Assembly (NCBI RefSeq): GCF_011758745.1
Contig: NZ_JAANOV010000001.1
Coordinates: 5,518,001 to 5,582,000, forward strand
Length of the DNA: 64,000 nucleotides
Direction of reading: 5' to 3'
DNA from: Amycolatopsis granulosa
GTDB lineage: Bacteria; Actinomycetota; Actinomycetes; Mycobacteriales; Pseudonocardiaceae
Of this stretch, positions 9,131 through 19,547 are shown piece after piece (positions within the stretch are counted from its first letter, which is position 1; the number at the start of each line of letters is the position of its first letter). Position numbers and translations under genes: made by a program. The notes under the pieces were generated by a model. That model made no database searches. It saw only the letters and a program-made list of their open reading frames with translations, and was not told where the DNA came from.

Positions 9131-9179
9131 GGCCAACTCACCGCCGCAACCGGCCAACGCTGCGGGTGGTGAGTTGGCC
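9131..9179 (+). repeat. Inverted repeat after ggt, related to the 57.2-kb array; likely terminator
   Basis: GGCCAACTCACC at 9131-9142 pairs perfectly with GGTGAGTTGGCC at 9168-9179. A second GGCCAAC starts at 9152, exactly 21 nt after the first. The same GGCCAAC/GTTGGCC motif with 21-nt phasing forms the larger array at 57148-57290. The hairpin could end ggt transcription, but there is no T-run, so a terminator role is inferred only from position. Confidence 0.6.
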
Positions 9180-9236
9180 GGCCCGGGCGGTGACGGGCGG
9201 AGTGATCCGCCCGGACGGGCCACCCGGGCCGGTCAC

Positions 9237-9242
9237 TAGACT
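9237..9242 (+). promoter_or_regulatory. -10 box of the fmt transcript
   Basis: TAGACT fits the actinobacterial TANNNT -10 consensus. Seven nt later lies ATG 9250, so the predicted transcript would begin at or next to that ATG. No convincing -35 is visible. Confidence 0.5.
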
Positions 9243-9249
9243 GGAGCCG

Positions 9250-9288
9250 ATGCCGACCCGTCCCACACCCGTCGCCGAGGTGCCTTGA
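9250..9288 (+). CDS. Leaderless 12-codon mini-ORF upstream of fmt
   Basis: ATG 9250 opens a 12-codon frame ([12 protein letters not shown]) that ends in TGA 9286-9288. The last A of this stop is the first base of the fmt ATG (TGATG). The -10 box TAGACT places transcription start at or close to the ATG, so it would be read without a 5' leader. fmt also has GAGG at 9277-9280 inside the mini-ORF. Translation of the mini-ORF could therefore deliver ribosomes to fmt. No similarity to a known leader peptide is recognised; expression is unproven. Confidence 0.4.
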   Translation: MPTRPTPVAEVP

Positions 9289-10214
9289 TGCGCCTCGTCT
9301 TCGCCGGTACCCCCGAAGCCGCCGTGCCGTCGCTGCGGGCGCTGCTCGACTCGCCGCGGCACGAGGTCGTCGCGGTCGTCACCCGGCCCGACGCGCCGGC
9401 CGGCCGCGGCCGCAAGCTCGTCCGTTCCCCGGTCGGCGCGCTCGCCGACGAGCACGGCATCGAGGTGCTCACCCCGCCCAAGGCGGGCGACCCCGGGTTC
9501 CTCGCCCGGCTCGCCGAGCTGGCCCCGGACGCGTGCCCGGTCGTCGCCTACGGTGCGCTGCTGCCACAGCGGGCGCTGGACATCCCGCGGCACGGCTGGA
9601 TCAACCTGCACTTCTCGCTGCTGCCCGCGTGGCGCGGCGCCGCGCCGGTGCAGGCCGCGATCCGCGCGGGCGACGAGATCACCGGCGCGTCCACCTTCCG
9701 CATCGTCAAGGAGCTCGACGCCGGTCCGGTCTTCGGCGTGGTCACCGAGAAGATCGCCGCCGACGACACCGCCGGCGCGCTGCTGGAGCGGCTCGCGATC
9801 TCCGGCGCCCGCCTCCTGGTGTCCACATTGGACGGCGTCGAGGACGGGGTGGTCCAGGCGGTGCCGCAGCCGGCGGACGGGGTCACCTACGCCCCGAAGG
9901 TCGCCGTCGAGGACGCCCGCGTCCCGTTCACCGAGCCCGCCGCCGCGGTCGACCGCCGGATCCGTGCGGTGACCCCGGATCCGGGTGCGTGGACCGGGTT
10001 CCGCGGCGAACGGCTCAAGCTCGGCCCGGTCACCGTCGTCGACGGGCCGGCCCTCGAACCCGGCGAGCTGCGCGTGGAACGCAAGCACGTCCTGGCCGGC
10101 ACGGCGACCAAACCGGTGCGGCTGGGCGAGGTCCAGGCGCAGGGCAAGAAACGCATGGCGGCCACCGACTGGGCCCGCGGTACCCGCATCGAGCAAGGAG
10201 AACGGCTGTCATGA
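9288..10214 (+). CDS. fmt: Methionyl-tRNA formyltransferase
   Basis: 308 residues. Formylates initiator Met-tRNA using 10-formyl-THF. The N-terminal [16 protein letters not shown], the signature [15 protein letters not shown] and the catalytic Asp in [17 protein letters not shown] are present. The C-terminal OB-like domain follows. ATG 9288 has GAGG 7 nt upstream; TTG 9285 is an unlikely alternative. The stop overlaps the rsmB ATG by 4 nt (ATGA), so both are coupled. Confidence 0.95.
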   Translation: MRLVFAGTPEAAVPSLRALLDSPRHEVVAVVTRPDAPAGRGRKLVRSPVGALADEHGIEVLTPPKAGDPGFLARLAELAPDACPVVAYGALLPQRALDIPRHGWINLHFSLLPAWRGAAPVQAAIRAGDEITGASTFRIVKELDAGPVFGVVTEKIAADDTAGALLERLAISGARLLVSTLDGVEDGVVQAVPQPADGVTYAPKVAVEDARVPFTEPAAAVDRRIRAVTPDPGAWTGFRGERLKLGPVTVVDGPALEPGELRVERKHVLAGTATKPVRLGEVQAQGKKRMAATDWARGTRIEQGERLS

Positions 10215-11626
10215 ACGAGCGCAGGCCCTCGCGGCCCCAGCGCGGACGCCCGGCGCCCCGCAAACCGGGCCCGCGCCGCCCGCCGGCCGAGGACCCGGCG
10301 CGCCGCGTCGCGCTGGACGTGCTGCGTGCCGTCCGCCAGCGCGACGCCTACGCGAACCTCGTGCTGCCGGACATGCTGCGCCGGCACCGGTTGTCCGGCC
10401 GCGACGCCGCACTGGCCACCGAGCTCGCCTACGGCGCCTCCCGCGCGCAGGGCATGCTGGACGCGATCATCGCCGCGTGCCTCGACCGTCCGCTGGACAA
10501 GGTCGACGGCCCGGTGCTGGACTGCCTGCGGCTGGGTGCCTATCAGTTGCTGCGCACCCGCATCCCGGAGCACGCCGCGGTGACCTCGACCGTCGACCTG
10601 GCCCGCGCCGACGCCGGGTCGCACGTCGCCGGGTTCGTCAACGCCGTCCTGCGCAAGATCTCCGAGCAGGACGAGGACGCGTGGATGGCGCAGCTGACCC
10701 CGGACCGCGCGCAGGACCCGATCGGGCACCTCGCCATGCGCACCGCGCACCCGCGGTGGGTGGCCCGCGCGTTCGCCGAAGCGCTCGGCGACAAGGGCGA
10801 CGAGCTGCAGGCGGCGCTCGAGGCCGACGACGCCCGTCCGGCCGTGCACCTGGCGGCCCGGCCCGGTGAGATCAGCGCCGACGAGCTCGCCGCCGTCACC
10901 GGGGGCGACGTCGCGCCGTACTCGCCCTACGGGGTGCACCTGCCCACCGGCGCCGGCGACCCGGGCGACTCCGAGCCGATCCGGGAACGGCTGGCCGTGG
11001 TACAGGACGAGGGCAGCCAGCTGTGCGCGCTCGCCCTCACCCGGGTGCCGCTGGCCGGTTCCGACGAACGCTGGCTCGACCTGTGCGCCGGCCCCGGCGG
11101 CAAGGCGGGGCTGCTCGGCGCGCTCGCCGCGACCCAGGGCGCGCACGTCGACGCCGTCGAGCAGGCGCCGCACCGGGCCAGGCTCGTCGAGCAGGCCACC
11201 GAGGGCCTGCCGGTCACCGTGCACGTCGCCGACGGGCGTGATTCCGGGCTCGACCCGGGTTTCGACCGGGTCCTGGTCGACGCGCCGTGCAGCGGCCTGG
11301 GCGCGCTGCGGCGCCGTCCCGAGGCGCGCTGGCGCCGCAAGCCCTCCGATGTGCCGGACCTCACCCGCTTGCAGGGCGAGCTGCTCAGCGCCGCGCTGGA
11401 CCTCACCCGCTCCGGCGGGGTGGTGGCCTACGTGGTCTGCTCACCGCACCTGGCCGAGACCGAGGGCGTGGTGGGCGAGTTCGCCCGCCGCAGCAAGGCC
11501 GAGGTGCTCGACGCGCGCGAGTTCTTCCCGGGCGTGCCGCAGCTGGGCGACGGGCCGTACGTGCAGCTGTGGCCGCACCGGCACGGCACGGACGCGATGT
11601 TCTGCGCCGTGCTGCGCAAGCCGTGA
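10211..11626 (+). CDS. rsmB: 16S rRNA (cytosine-967-C5) methyltransferase
   Basis: 471 residues. The N-terminal NusB-like RNA-binding domain (about 28-165; [22 protein letters not shown]) is followed by a SAM-dependent RsmB/NOP2 methyltransferase domain. It has [15 protein letters not shown] for [22 protein letters not shown] for motif IV and a catalytic Cys in [14 protein letters not shown]. The N-terminal 25 residues are Arg/Pro-rich. It is coupled to fmt upstream and, by GTGA, to the flavoprotein downstream. Confidence 0.93.
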   Translation: MNERRPSRPQRGRPAPRKPGPRRPPAEDPARRVALDVLRAVRQRDAYANLVLPDMLRRHRLSGRDAALATELAYGASRAQGMLDAIIAACLDRPLDKVDGPVLDCLRLGAYQLLRTRIPEHAAVTSTVDLARADAGSHVAGFVNAVLRKISEQDEDAWMAQLTPDRAQDPIGHLAMRTAHPRWVARAFAEALGDKGDELQAALEADDARPAVHLAARPGEISADELAAVTGGDVAPYSPYGVHLPTGAGDPGDSEPIRERLAVVQDEGSQLCALALTRVPLAGSDERWLDLCAGPGGKAGLLGALAATQGAHVDAVEQAPHRARLVEQATEGLPVTVHVADGRDSGLDPGFDRVLVDAPCSGLGALRRRPEARWRRKPSDVPDLTRLQGELLSAALDLTRSGGVVAYVVCSPHLAETEGVVGEFARRSKAEVLDAREFFPGVPQLGDGPYVQLWPHRHGTDAMFCAVLRKP

Positions 11627-12132
11627 CGGTCCTCGGGCTGGTCGGCAGCGCGTGCGGGGGACTGGACACCAGGTTCCGCGCCGAGCTGGCCGCGCCGGCG
11701 GTGGCCCGCGGCTGGCGGCCGGCGATCACCCTGACCCCCACCGCGCACCGCTGGCTGGACGCCGCCGGTGAACTCGACGGGCTGGCGGCGCTGACCGACC
11801 TGCCGGTGCGGTCGGTGTCGCGGCTGCCCGGGGAACCGCGCCCGCACCCCGACCCGGCGGTGTTCCTGTTCGCGCCCGCCTCGGCCAACTCGATCGCCAA
11901 GCTCGCGCTCGGCATCGCGGACAACCAGGCGCTCACCGTGCTCGGTGACGTGCTCGGCGATCCGGGCGTCACGATCGTCGCCGGCTACCAGGTCCAGGAC
12001 AGCCGGCTGCGGCATCCGGCGTGGTGCCGCCACCTCGCCGCCCTCGCCGAAGCCGGTGTGCGGGTGGAGCGTCTCGAGTACGGAAAGCCCTGGTCGGCCG
12101 TGCTGGACCTGCTCCCGGCGTCCACAGGATGA
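11623..12132 (+). CDS. Flavoprotein-family protein (CoaC-like fold)
   Basis: 169 residues from GTG 11623, which overlaps the rsmB stop. The PxxxNT-like flavin-binding segment appears as [22 protein letters not shown], typical of the flavoprotein family that includes PPC decarboxylase and peptidyl-Cys decarboxylases. An N-terminal [10 protein letters not shown] phosphate-binding loop precedes it. It lacks the canonical catalytic His context of CoaC, and CoaBC is already encoded at 2671-3891, so its substrate is unknown. Sandwiched by overlaps between rsmB and rpe, it is presumably co-transcribed. Confidence 0.75.
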   Translation: MTVLGLVGSACGGLDTRFRAELAAPAVARGWRPAITLTPTAHRWLDAAGELDGLAALTDLPVRSVSRLPGEPRPHPDPAVFLFAPASANSIAKLALGIADNQALTVLGDVLGDPGVTIVAGYQVQDSRLRHPAWCRHLAALAEAGVRVERLEYGKPWSAVLDLLPASTG

Positions 12133-12162
12133 GTGCGTCCGAAGCGGCGCGGGCGCACGATC

Positions 12163-12168
12163 TACACT
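12163..12168 (+). promoter_or_regulatory. -10 box for leaderless rpe transcript
   Basis: TACACT matches TANNNT and ends 8 nt before GTG 12177. It lies in the short stretch after the flavoprotein gene and suggests an internal promoter for rpe and possibly the rib genes. It also supports GTG 12177 rather than ATG 12129 as the rpe start. Confidence 0.5.
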
Positions 12169-12176
12169 CCGGAACC

Positions 12177-12866
12177 GTGGCCCACCGACCTCTCATCGCG
12201 CCCAGCATCCTGTCCGCCGACTTCGCCCGTCTGGGCGAGGAGATCCGCGCCGTCGCCGGTGGCGGTGACACCCGGGCCGACTGGGTTCACGTCGACGTCA
12301 TGGACAACCACTTCGTGCCCAACCTGACGCTGGGCCTGCCGGTCGTGCAGTCGCTGCTCAAGACCGCCGACATCCCGCTGGACTGCCACCTGATGATCGA
12401 GGACCCGGACCGCTGGGCCGTCGGGTACGCCGAGGCGGGCGCTTACAACGTCACCGTGCACGTCGAGGCCGCCGCGGACCCGGTGATGCTGGCGAAGAAC
12501 CTGCGGGCCGCGGGTGCGAAGGCCGGCCTGTCGATCAAACCGGGCACACCGCTCGAGGACCACCTGGAAACCCTCAAGCACTACGACACCCTGCTGGTCA
12601 TGTCGGTCGAGCCCGGCTTCGGCGGCCAGTCGTTCATCCCGGACGTGCTGGCCAAGGTCCGCACCGCCCGGCGCCTGGTGGACACCGGTCACCTGAAGCT
12701 GCTCGTCGAGATCGACGGCGGCATCAACGCCGACACCATCGAGCAGGCCGCCGAGGCCGGGGTGGACTGTTTCGTCGCCGGCTCCGCCGTCTACGGCGCC
12801 GGGGACCCGGGCAAGGCCGTCGCGGCCCTGCGCGAACGCGCGGCGAACGCCGGCGCGGCACACTGA
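12177..12866 (+). CDS. rpe: Ribulose-phosphate 3-epimerase
   Basis: 229 residues from GTG 12177. Interconverts ribulose-5-phosphate and xylulose-5-phosphate. The TIM-barrel motifs [52 protein letters not shown] and VEIDGGIN carry the metal ligands (His, Asp, His, Asp). An in-frame ATG at 12129 overlaps the previous stop (ATGA) and would add 16 residues without family similarity. Both products might be made, from read-through and from the internal promoter. The rib genes follow after 23 nt. Confidence 0.94.
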   Translation: MAHRPLIAPSILSADFARLGEEIRAVAGGGDTRADWVHVDVMDNHFVPNLTLGLPVVQSLLKTADIPLDCHLMIEDPDRWAVGYAEAGAYNVTVHVEAAADPVMLAKNLRAAGAKAGLSIKPGTPLEDHLETLKHYDTLLVMSVEPGFGGQSFIPDVLAKVRTARRLVDTGHLKLLVEIDGGINADTIEQAAEAGVDCFVAGSAVYGAGDPGKAVAALRERAANAGAAH

Positions 12867-12889
12867 CACCGACAAGGAGGCGCGCGCCA

Positions 12890-13525
12890 GTGTTCACCGG
12901 CATCGTGGAGGAGCTCGGCGAGATCATCGCGGTCGAGCAGGTTCCGGGCGCCGCGCGGCTCACCGTGCGCGGGCCCGTGGTGACCTCGGACGCCAAGCAC
13001 GGCGACTCGATCGCCGTCAGCGGGGTGTGCCTGACCGTCGTCGACGTGTCCGGCGCCGAGTTCACGGTCGACGTGGTGCAGGAGACGTTGCAGCGCTCCC
13101 GGCTCGCGAAGATCGCGGTCGGTGACCGGGTGAACCTGGAGCGCGCGACCGCGGTCGGCGACCGGCTCGGCGGGCACATCATGCAGGGTCACGTCGACGG
13201 CACCGGGGTGTTCCTGTCCCGCGACGCGGTGGGCCTCACCCGGTTCGCGCTGCCCGAAGGACTGTCCCGATACATCGTGGAGAAGGGCTCGATCGCGGTC
13301 GACGGCATCTCGCTGACCGTGACGAGTGTGACGAACGACGAGTTCTCCGTGGCGCTGATTCCGACCACACTGGAGCTGACCACCCTCGGCCGTGCCGAGC
13401 CGGGTGATCTGGTGAACCTCGAGGTCGACGTGCTCGCCAAGTACGTGGAGAAGCTCGCGACGCCCCATCTGCCCGGCCGCACGGAGGACACTGGAGCCGG
13501 GGCAGGCTCGAAGGAGGACGCGTGA
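12890..13525 (+). CDS. ribE: Riboflavin synthase alpha subunit
   Basis: 211 residues built of two lumazine-binding repeats. Repeat one starts [10 protein letters not shown] with [12 protein letters not shown]; repeat two has [14 protein letters not shown]. It dismutates two 6,7-dimethyl-8-ribityllumazine to riboflavin. GTG 12890 follows AAGGAGG (12874-12880) at good spacing. The 23-nt gap to rpe cannot hold an FMN riboswitch. The stop overlaps the ribBA start (GTGA). Confidence 0.94.
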   Translation: MFTGIVEELGEIIAVEQVPGAARLTVRGPVVTSDAKHGDSIAVSGVCLTVVDVSGAEFTVDVVQETLQRSRLAKIAVGDRVNLERATAVGDRLGGHIMQGHVDGTGVFLSRDAVGLTRFALPEGLSRYIVEKGSIAVDGISLTVTSVTNDEFSVALIPTTLELTTLGRAEPGDLVNLEVDVLAKYVEKLATPHLPGRTEDTGAGAGSKEDA

Positions 13526-14828
13526 GCAGCGCAGGGACGCCGTGCGGGGCGGGGGTGCCGGTCGATGCCGCCGGGATCGAGAAGGCGATCGCGGACATCG
13601 CCGCCGGCCGGCCGGTGGTCGTCGTCGACGACGAGGACCGCGAGAATGAGGGCGACCTGATCTTCGCCGCCGAGAAGGCGACGCCGGAACTGCTCGCGTT
13701 CATGGTGCGCTACACCTCGGGCTACGTCTGTGTGGCGCTCACCGAGGGGGACTGCAACCGGCTGGACCTCCCGCCGATGTACCACACCAACCAGGACCAG
13801 CGGGGCACCGCGTACACGGTCACGGTGGACGCGGCCGAGGGCATCACCACCGGCATCTCGGCCGCCGACCGGGCGCACACGATCCGGCTGCTGGCTGATC
13901 CGAAGTCGCAGGCGAGCGATTTCCGGCGGCCCGGGCACGTGGTGCCGCTGCGGGCCAAGGAGGGCGGCGTGCTGCGCCGCCCCGGGCACACGGAGGCGTC
14001 GGTCGACCTCGCCCGCATGGCCGGCCTGCACCCGGCCGGTGTGCTGTGCGAGATCGTCTCCCAGAAGGACGAGGGGGACATGGCGCGGCGGGAAGAGCTG
14101 GAGATCTTCGCCGCCGACCACGACCTGCAGATCATCACGATCGCCGACCTGATCGCCTACCGGCGCCGGCACGAGAAGCAGGTCGAGCGGGTCGCCGAGG
14201 CGCGCATCCCGCTCGCCGCGGGCGAGTTCCGCGCGGTCGGCTACGACAGCCTGCTCGACGGCATCGAGCACGTCGCGTTCGTCTACGGCGAGATCGGCGA
14301 CGGCGAGGACATCCTGGTGCGCGTGCACTCCGAATGCCTCACCGGCGACGTGTTCGGCTCGCTGCGCTGCGACTGCGGCCCCCAGCTGGAGGCCGCGTTG
14401 CAGATCGTCGCCGACGAGGGCCGCGGCATCGTCCTCTACATCCGCGGGCACGAGGGCCGCGGTATCGGCCTGCTGCACAAGCTGCAGGCGTACCAGCTGC
14501 AGGACCTCGGCGCGGACACGGTGGACGCGAACCTGGCGCTCGGCGTGCCGGCGGACGCGCGGGACTACGGCACGGGTGCGCAGATCCTGTGCGACCTGGG
14601 CGTGCGGTCGATGCGGCTGCTGACCAACAACCCGGCCAAGCGGATCGGCCTGGAGGGCTACGGCCTGACGATCACCGGACGCGTGCCGCTGCCGATCTCG
14701 CCGAACCCGGAGAACCTGCGCTACCTGCGCACGAAGCGGGACCGGATGGGGCACGACCTGTCCAACCTGGAGGAGTTCGACCAGGTCGGCGCCGACCTGG
14801 AGGCGCGGAACGGGAACGGTGCGGCACA

Positions 14829-14832
<4 letters not shown>
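13522..14832 (+). CDS. ribBA: Bifunctional 3,4-dihydroxy-2-butanone-4-phosphate synthase / GTP cyclohydrolase II
   Basis: 436 residues. The N-terminal RibB domain (about 10-215) has [12 protein letters not shown] and the [13 protein letters not shown] segment. The C-terminal RibA domain (about 220-420) has zinc-binding cysteines in [15 protein letters not shown] and the [13 protein letters not shown] loop. The two halves make the two precursors of lumazine. Coupled to ribE by GTGA. Its own stop overlaps a 12-codon frame leading to ribH. Confidence 0.95.
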
Positions 14833-15831
<999 letters not shown>

Positions 15832-15844
15832 GCGGCGGCGCGGG

Positions 15845-16621
15845 TTACACCGTCAGGTCCACGACCACCGGGGCGTGGTCGGAGGTGCCCTTGCCCTTGC
15901 GTGCCTCGCGGTCCACGTACGCGTCGCTGACCGCACCGGTGAACTTCGCCGACCCGTAGACGAGGTCGATCCGCATCCCGTTGTTCTTCGGGAACGCCAG
16001 CTGCCGGTAGTCCCAGTAGGTGTAGGGCGTGTCGTACTTCAGCGCGCGCGGCACCACGTCGCTCAACCCCGCTTCGCGCAGCGCCGCCAGCGCGGCCCGC
16101 TCCGCCTCCGTCACGTGCGTCATGCCGTCGAACAATGTGATGTCCCAGACGTCGTCGTCGGCCGGGGCGATGTTGAAGTCGCCCAGCACCGCGAACGGGC
16201 GGTCGGCCGCGGCCTCGGCCGCCACCGTCGCCCGCAGCGCCTGGAGCCACCGCAGCTTGTACGCGTAGTGCGGGTGCGACGGCTCGCGCCCGTTCGGCAC
16301 GTACACCGACCACAACCGCACCCCGCCGCACGTCGCGCCGATCGCGCGCGGCTCGGACGCGCCGTCGAACGTCGGCTCGCCCGCCAGCCCGCGCCGGACG
16401 TCGGCCAGCCCGACCCGGGACAGGATCGCCACGCCGTTCCACCGGCCCGTCCCGTACGCCGCCACCTCGTAGCCGGCCTGCGCCACCTCGGCCGGGAACG
16501 CCTCCGTGGCGCACTTGAGCTCCTGCAGGCACACCACGTCCGGCTGGGCCGTGCCGAGCCAGGACAGCAGCCGCGGCAGCCGCGCGGTGACGGAGTTGAC
16601 GTTCCAGGTGGCGATGCGCAT
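15845..16621 (-). CDS. xth: Exodeoxyribonuclease III
   Basis: 258 residues, endonuclease/exonuclease/phosphatase fold. It processes abasic sites and 3' ends in base excision repair. Metal-binding and catalytic motifs are TWNVNSV, CLQELK, YVPNG, LGDFNIAPADDDVWD and the C-terminal TSDHAPVV. The start is taken at ATG (complement 16619-16621), because the upstream 26 codons lack similarity. It is divergent from uvrC, so two repair genes share a 90-nt intergenic region. Confidence 0.93.
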   Translation of the reverse strand: MRIATWNVNSVTARLPRLLSWLGTAQPDVVCLQELKCATEAFPAEVAQAGYEVAAYGTGRWNGVAILSRVGLADVRRGLAGEPTFDGASEPRAIGATCGGVRLWSVYVPNGREPSHPHYAYKLRWLQALRATVAAEAAADRPFAVLGDFNIAPADDDVWDITLFDGMTHVTEAERAALAALREAGLSDVVPRALKYDTPYTYWDYRQLAFPKNNGMRIDLVYGSAKFTGAVSDAYVDREARKGKGTSDHAPVVVDLTV

Positions 16622-16698
16622 GATCGGAAGAATCGCATACCCGCCGGGGCCGTCGGCGCCCGGCAGGAGGGGTGTCTCGGACTGTCGGAGGGGAGCCA

Positions 16699-16704
16699 TA
16701 GGCT
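16699..16704 (+). promoter_or_regulatory. -10 box of leaderless uvrC
   Basis: TAGGCT lies 6 nt before GTG 16711. The only purine-rich stretch (GGAGG at 16705) is one base from the GTG, too close to serve as a Shine-Dalgarno. This favours a leaderless transcript starting at the GTG. Confidence 0.55.
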
Positions 16705-16710
16705 GGAGGC

Positions 16711-18654
16711 GTGGCTGACCCGTCCACCTACCGTCCCGCGCCGGGGAGCATCCCGGAGGAGCCCGGCGTCTACAAGTTCCGCGACGCGAACCGGCGGGTC
16801 ATCTACGTCGGCAAGGCCAAGAGCCTGCGCAGCCGGCTGAACTCCTACTTCGCCGACCTGTCCGGGCTGCACCCGCGCACGCGGCAGATGGTGACCACCG
16901 CGGCCGGCGTGGAATGGACCGTCGTGTCCACCGAGGTCGAGGCGCTCCAGCTGGAGTACAACTGGATCAAGGAGTTCGACCCGCGGTTCAACGTCCGCTA
17001 CCGCGACGACAAGTCCTACCCGGTGCTGGCGGTGACGCTGCACGAGGAGTTCCCGCGGTTGCACGTCTACCGCGGTCCCCGGAAGAAGGGCGTGCGTTAC
17101 TTCGGCCCGTACGCGCACGCGTGGGCGATCCGGGAGACGCTCGACCTGCTGCTGCGCGTGTTCCCGGCCCGCACCTGCTCGGGCGGTGTGTTCCGCCGCC
17201 ACGGCCAGATCGGCCGGCCGTGCCTGCTCGGCTACATCGACAAGTGCTCCGCGCCGTGCGTGGGCAGGGTCAGCGCCGAGGAGCACCGGCAGATCGTGGA
17301 CGACTTCTGCGACTTCCTCTCCGGCCGCACCGACGCCATGGTGCGCAGGCTGGAGCGGGAGATGGCCGACGCGGCGGAGGCGCTGGAGTTCGAGAAGGCC
17401 GCCCGGCTGCGTGACGACATCGGCGCGCTGCGGCGGGCGATGGAGAAGCAGGCCGTGGTGCTCGGCGACGGCACGGACGCCGACCTGGTCGCGTTCGCCC
17501 ACGACGAGCTGGAGGCCGCCGTCCAGGTCTTCCACGTGCGCGGCGGCCGGGTGCGCGGCCAGCGCGGCTGGGTGATCGACAAGGCCGACGAGATGGGCGT
17601 GCCCGACCTCGTCGAGCAGTTCCTCACCCAGTTCTACGGCGAACAGGTGGAGCTCGCCGAACAGGGCACCGACCTGGGCACGCCGGTGCCGCGCGAGGTG
17701 CTGGTGCCGGAGCTGCCCGCCGATCCCGACGCGATGAGCGAGTGGTTGTCCGGGTTGCGCGGCTCCCGCGTCCAGCTGCGGGTGCCGCAGCGCGGCGACA
17801 AGCGCGCGCTGGCCGAGACGGTGCAGCGCAACGCCGAGGAAGCCTTCGCCCAGCACAAGCTGCGCCGCGCGGGTGACCTGACGGCGCGCTCCGCCGCGCT
17901 GGCCGAGCTGCAGGAGCACCTCGCGCTGGACAGCGCGCCGCTGCGCATCGAGTGCGTCGACATCAGCCACACGCAGGGCACCGACGTGGTCGCCTCGCTC
18001 GTGGTGTTCGAGGACGGCGTGCCGCGCAAGGCCGAGTACCGCCGGTTCGCCTTGCGCGAGGCCGCGACCGAGGGCGACGTCGCCGCCATCGCGGAGGTGG
18101 TGCGGCGCCGCTTCGCCCGCTACCGGACCGAGACGCAGGAGGGCCTGGCCGGTGACAAGCCGGGCCTCGACCCGGAGACCGGCCGCCCGCGCAAGTTCGC
18201 CTACCCGCCGAACCTGCTCGTGGTCGACGGCGCCGGCCCGCAGGCGACCGCGGCGGCGGACGTGCTCGCGGAGATGGGCATCACCGACATCGCCGTGGTC
18301 GGCCTGGCCAAGCGGCTGGAGGAGGTGTGGCTGCCCGGCGATCCGGACCCGGTGATCCTGCCGCGCACCTCCGAGGCCCTGTACCTGTTGCAGCGGGTGC
18401 GGGACGAGGCGCACCGGTTCGCCATCGCCTACCACCGGCAGAAGCGGGCCAAGCGCGTGCAGGTGTCCGCTTTGGACGGAGTACCGGGGCTGGGACAGGC
18501 ACGGCGGGCAGCGCTCATCAAGCACTTCGGCTCGGTGAAGCGGCTGAAGGAAGCAGGGGTGGACGAGATCGCCCAGGTGCCGGGCGTGGGGAAGCGCACC
18601 GCCGAAGCGATCGTCGCCGCGTTGGCCTCACCTGGGGAGTCGGAGGAGAAGTGA
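16711..18654 (+). CDS. uvrC: Excinuclease ABC subunit C
   Basis: 647 residues. It makes both incisions in nucleotide excision repair. The GIY-YIG domain (about 15-95: [20 protein letters not shown]), the UVR domain (about 205-240), the RNase H-like nuclease (about 380-540: [19 protein letters not shown]) and the C-terminal helix-hairpin-helix pair ([33 protein letters not shown]) are intact. It begins the uvrC-rapZ-yvcK-whiA cluster conserved in Actinobacteria. Confidence 0.95.
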   Translation: MADPSTYRPAPGSIPEEPGVYKFRDANRRVIYVGKAKSLRSRLNSYFADLSGLHPRTRQMVTTAAGVEWTVVSTEVEALQLEYNWIKEFDPRFNVRYRDDKSYPVLAVTLHEEFPRLHVYRGPRKKGVRYFGPYAHAWAIRETLDLLLRVFPARTCSGGVFRRHGQIGRPCLLGYIDKCSAPCVGRVSAEEHRQIVDDFCDFLSGRTDAMVRRLEREMADAAEALEFEKAARLRDDIGALRRAMEKQAVVLGDGTDADLVAFAHDELEAAVQVFHVRGGRVRGQRGWVIDKADEMGVPDLVEQFLTQFYGEQVELAEQGTDLGTPVPREVLVPELPADPDAMSEWLSGLRGSRVQLRVPQRGDKRALAETVQRNAEEAFAQHKLRRAGDLTARSAALAELQEHLALDSAPLRIECVDISHTQGTDVVASLVVFEDGVPRKAEYRRFALREAATEGDVAAIAEVVRRRFARYRTETQEGLAGDKPGLDPETGRPRKFAYPPNLLVVDGAGPQATAAADVLAEMGITDIAVVGLAKRLEEVWLPGDPDPVILPRTSEALYLLQRVRDEAHRFAIAYHRQKRAKRVQVSALDGVPGLGQARRAALIKHFGSVKRLKEAGVDEIAQVPGVGKRTAEAIVAALASPGESEEK

Positions 18655-18665
18655 CGGGAGAGACG

Positions 18666-19547
18666 ATGGCCGAGGAGCGGAGCACCGGCATGGAGGTGGC
18701 CGTGGTGACCGGGCTGTCCGGTGCCGGCCGCAGCACCGCCGCGAAGTGCCTGGAGGATCTGGGCTGGTTCGTGGTGGACAACCTGCCGCCCGAGCTGATC
18801 GCGACGATGGTCGAGCTGGGGGCGCAGGCCCGTGGCGCGATCACGAAGGTCGCGGTGGTGATGGACGTCCGCTCGCGCGCGTTCACCGACGACCTGTCGT
18901 CGATCATCAAGGACCTCGACGCGCGCGGCTACAAGCCGCGGGTGCTGTTCCTGGAGGCCACCGACGCGGTGCTGGTGCGCCGGTTCGAGCAGGTGCGCCG
19001 CGGCCACCCGCTGCAGGGCGACGGGCGGCTCATCGACGGCATCACCGCGGAACGTCAGATGCTCGCGCCGCTGCGCGAGGAGGCCGACCTGGTGCTGGAG
19101 ACGTCCGCGTTGTCGGTGCACGACCTGCGTGCGAAGATCGAGGACGCGTTCGGCAGCGAGGCGGCCATGCAGACCCGCGTGACCGTGCTGTCGTTCGGTT
19201 ACAAGTACGGGCTGCCGATGGACGCCGACCTGGTGATGGACGTCCGCTTCCTGCCCAACCCGTTCTGGATCCCGGAGTTGCGCGATCACACCGGCCTGGA
19301 CGCCGAGGTGCGCAACTACGTGCTGTCCCAGGAGGGCGCCGAGGAGTTCCTGGACCGCTACCACCAGCTGCTGCGCCTGATCGGCGCTGGTTACCGGCGG
19401 GAGGGCAAGCGCTATCTGACGCTGGCGGTGGGCTGCACCGGCGGCAAGCACCGCAGTGTGGCGATCTCCGAGGAACTGTCCCGGCTGTTGTCCAATGAGG
19501 ACGGTATGGCCGTGAAGGTCGTGCACCGGGACCTGGGACGCGAGTGA
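18666..19547 (+). CDS. rapZ: RapZ-family nucleotide-binding protein
   Basis: 293 residues. The N-terminal P-loop-like GLSGAGRSTAAKCLEDLG is followed by VVDNLPPELI. The C-terminal domain has FGYKYGLPMDADLVMDVRFLPNP and GCTGGKHRSVAI. In enterobacteria RapZ is an RNA adaptor for glmZ; the actinobacterial function is unclear. The usual Walker A Lys is Arg here (GAGRS). ATG 18666 with GGGAG 5 nt upstream is preferred to GTG 18651, which overlaps the uvrC stop in frame but has its Shine-Dalgarno too close. The end overlaps yvcK (GTGA). Confidence 0.88.
   Translation: MAEERSTGMEVAVVTGLSGAGRSTAAKCLEDLGWFVVDNLPPELIATMVELGAQARGAITKVAVVMDVRSRAFTDDLSSIIKDLDARGYKPRVLFLEATDAVLVRRFEQVRRGHPLQGDGRLIDGITAERQMLAPLREEADLVLETSALSVHDLRAKIEDAFGSEAAMQTRVTVLSFGYKYGLPMDADLVMDVRFLPNPFWIPELRDHTGLDAEVRNYVLSQEGAEEFLDRYHQLLRLIGAGYRREGKRYLTLAVGCTGGKHRSVAISEELSRLLSNEDGMAVKVVHRDLGRE

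Noticed and set aside
12129-12176. N-terminal extension of Rpe from ATG 12129
   Set aside because: The added 16 residues have no family similarity, and a -10 box lies inside the segment before GTG 12177. Kept only as an alternative start.
12867-12889. FMN riboswitch before ribE
   Set aside because: Only 23 nt separate rpe from ribE, far too short.
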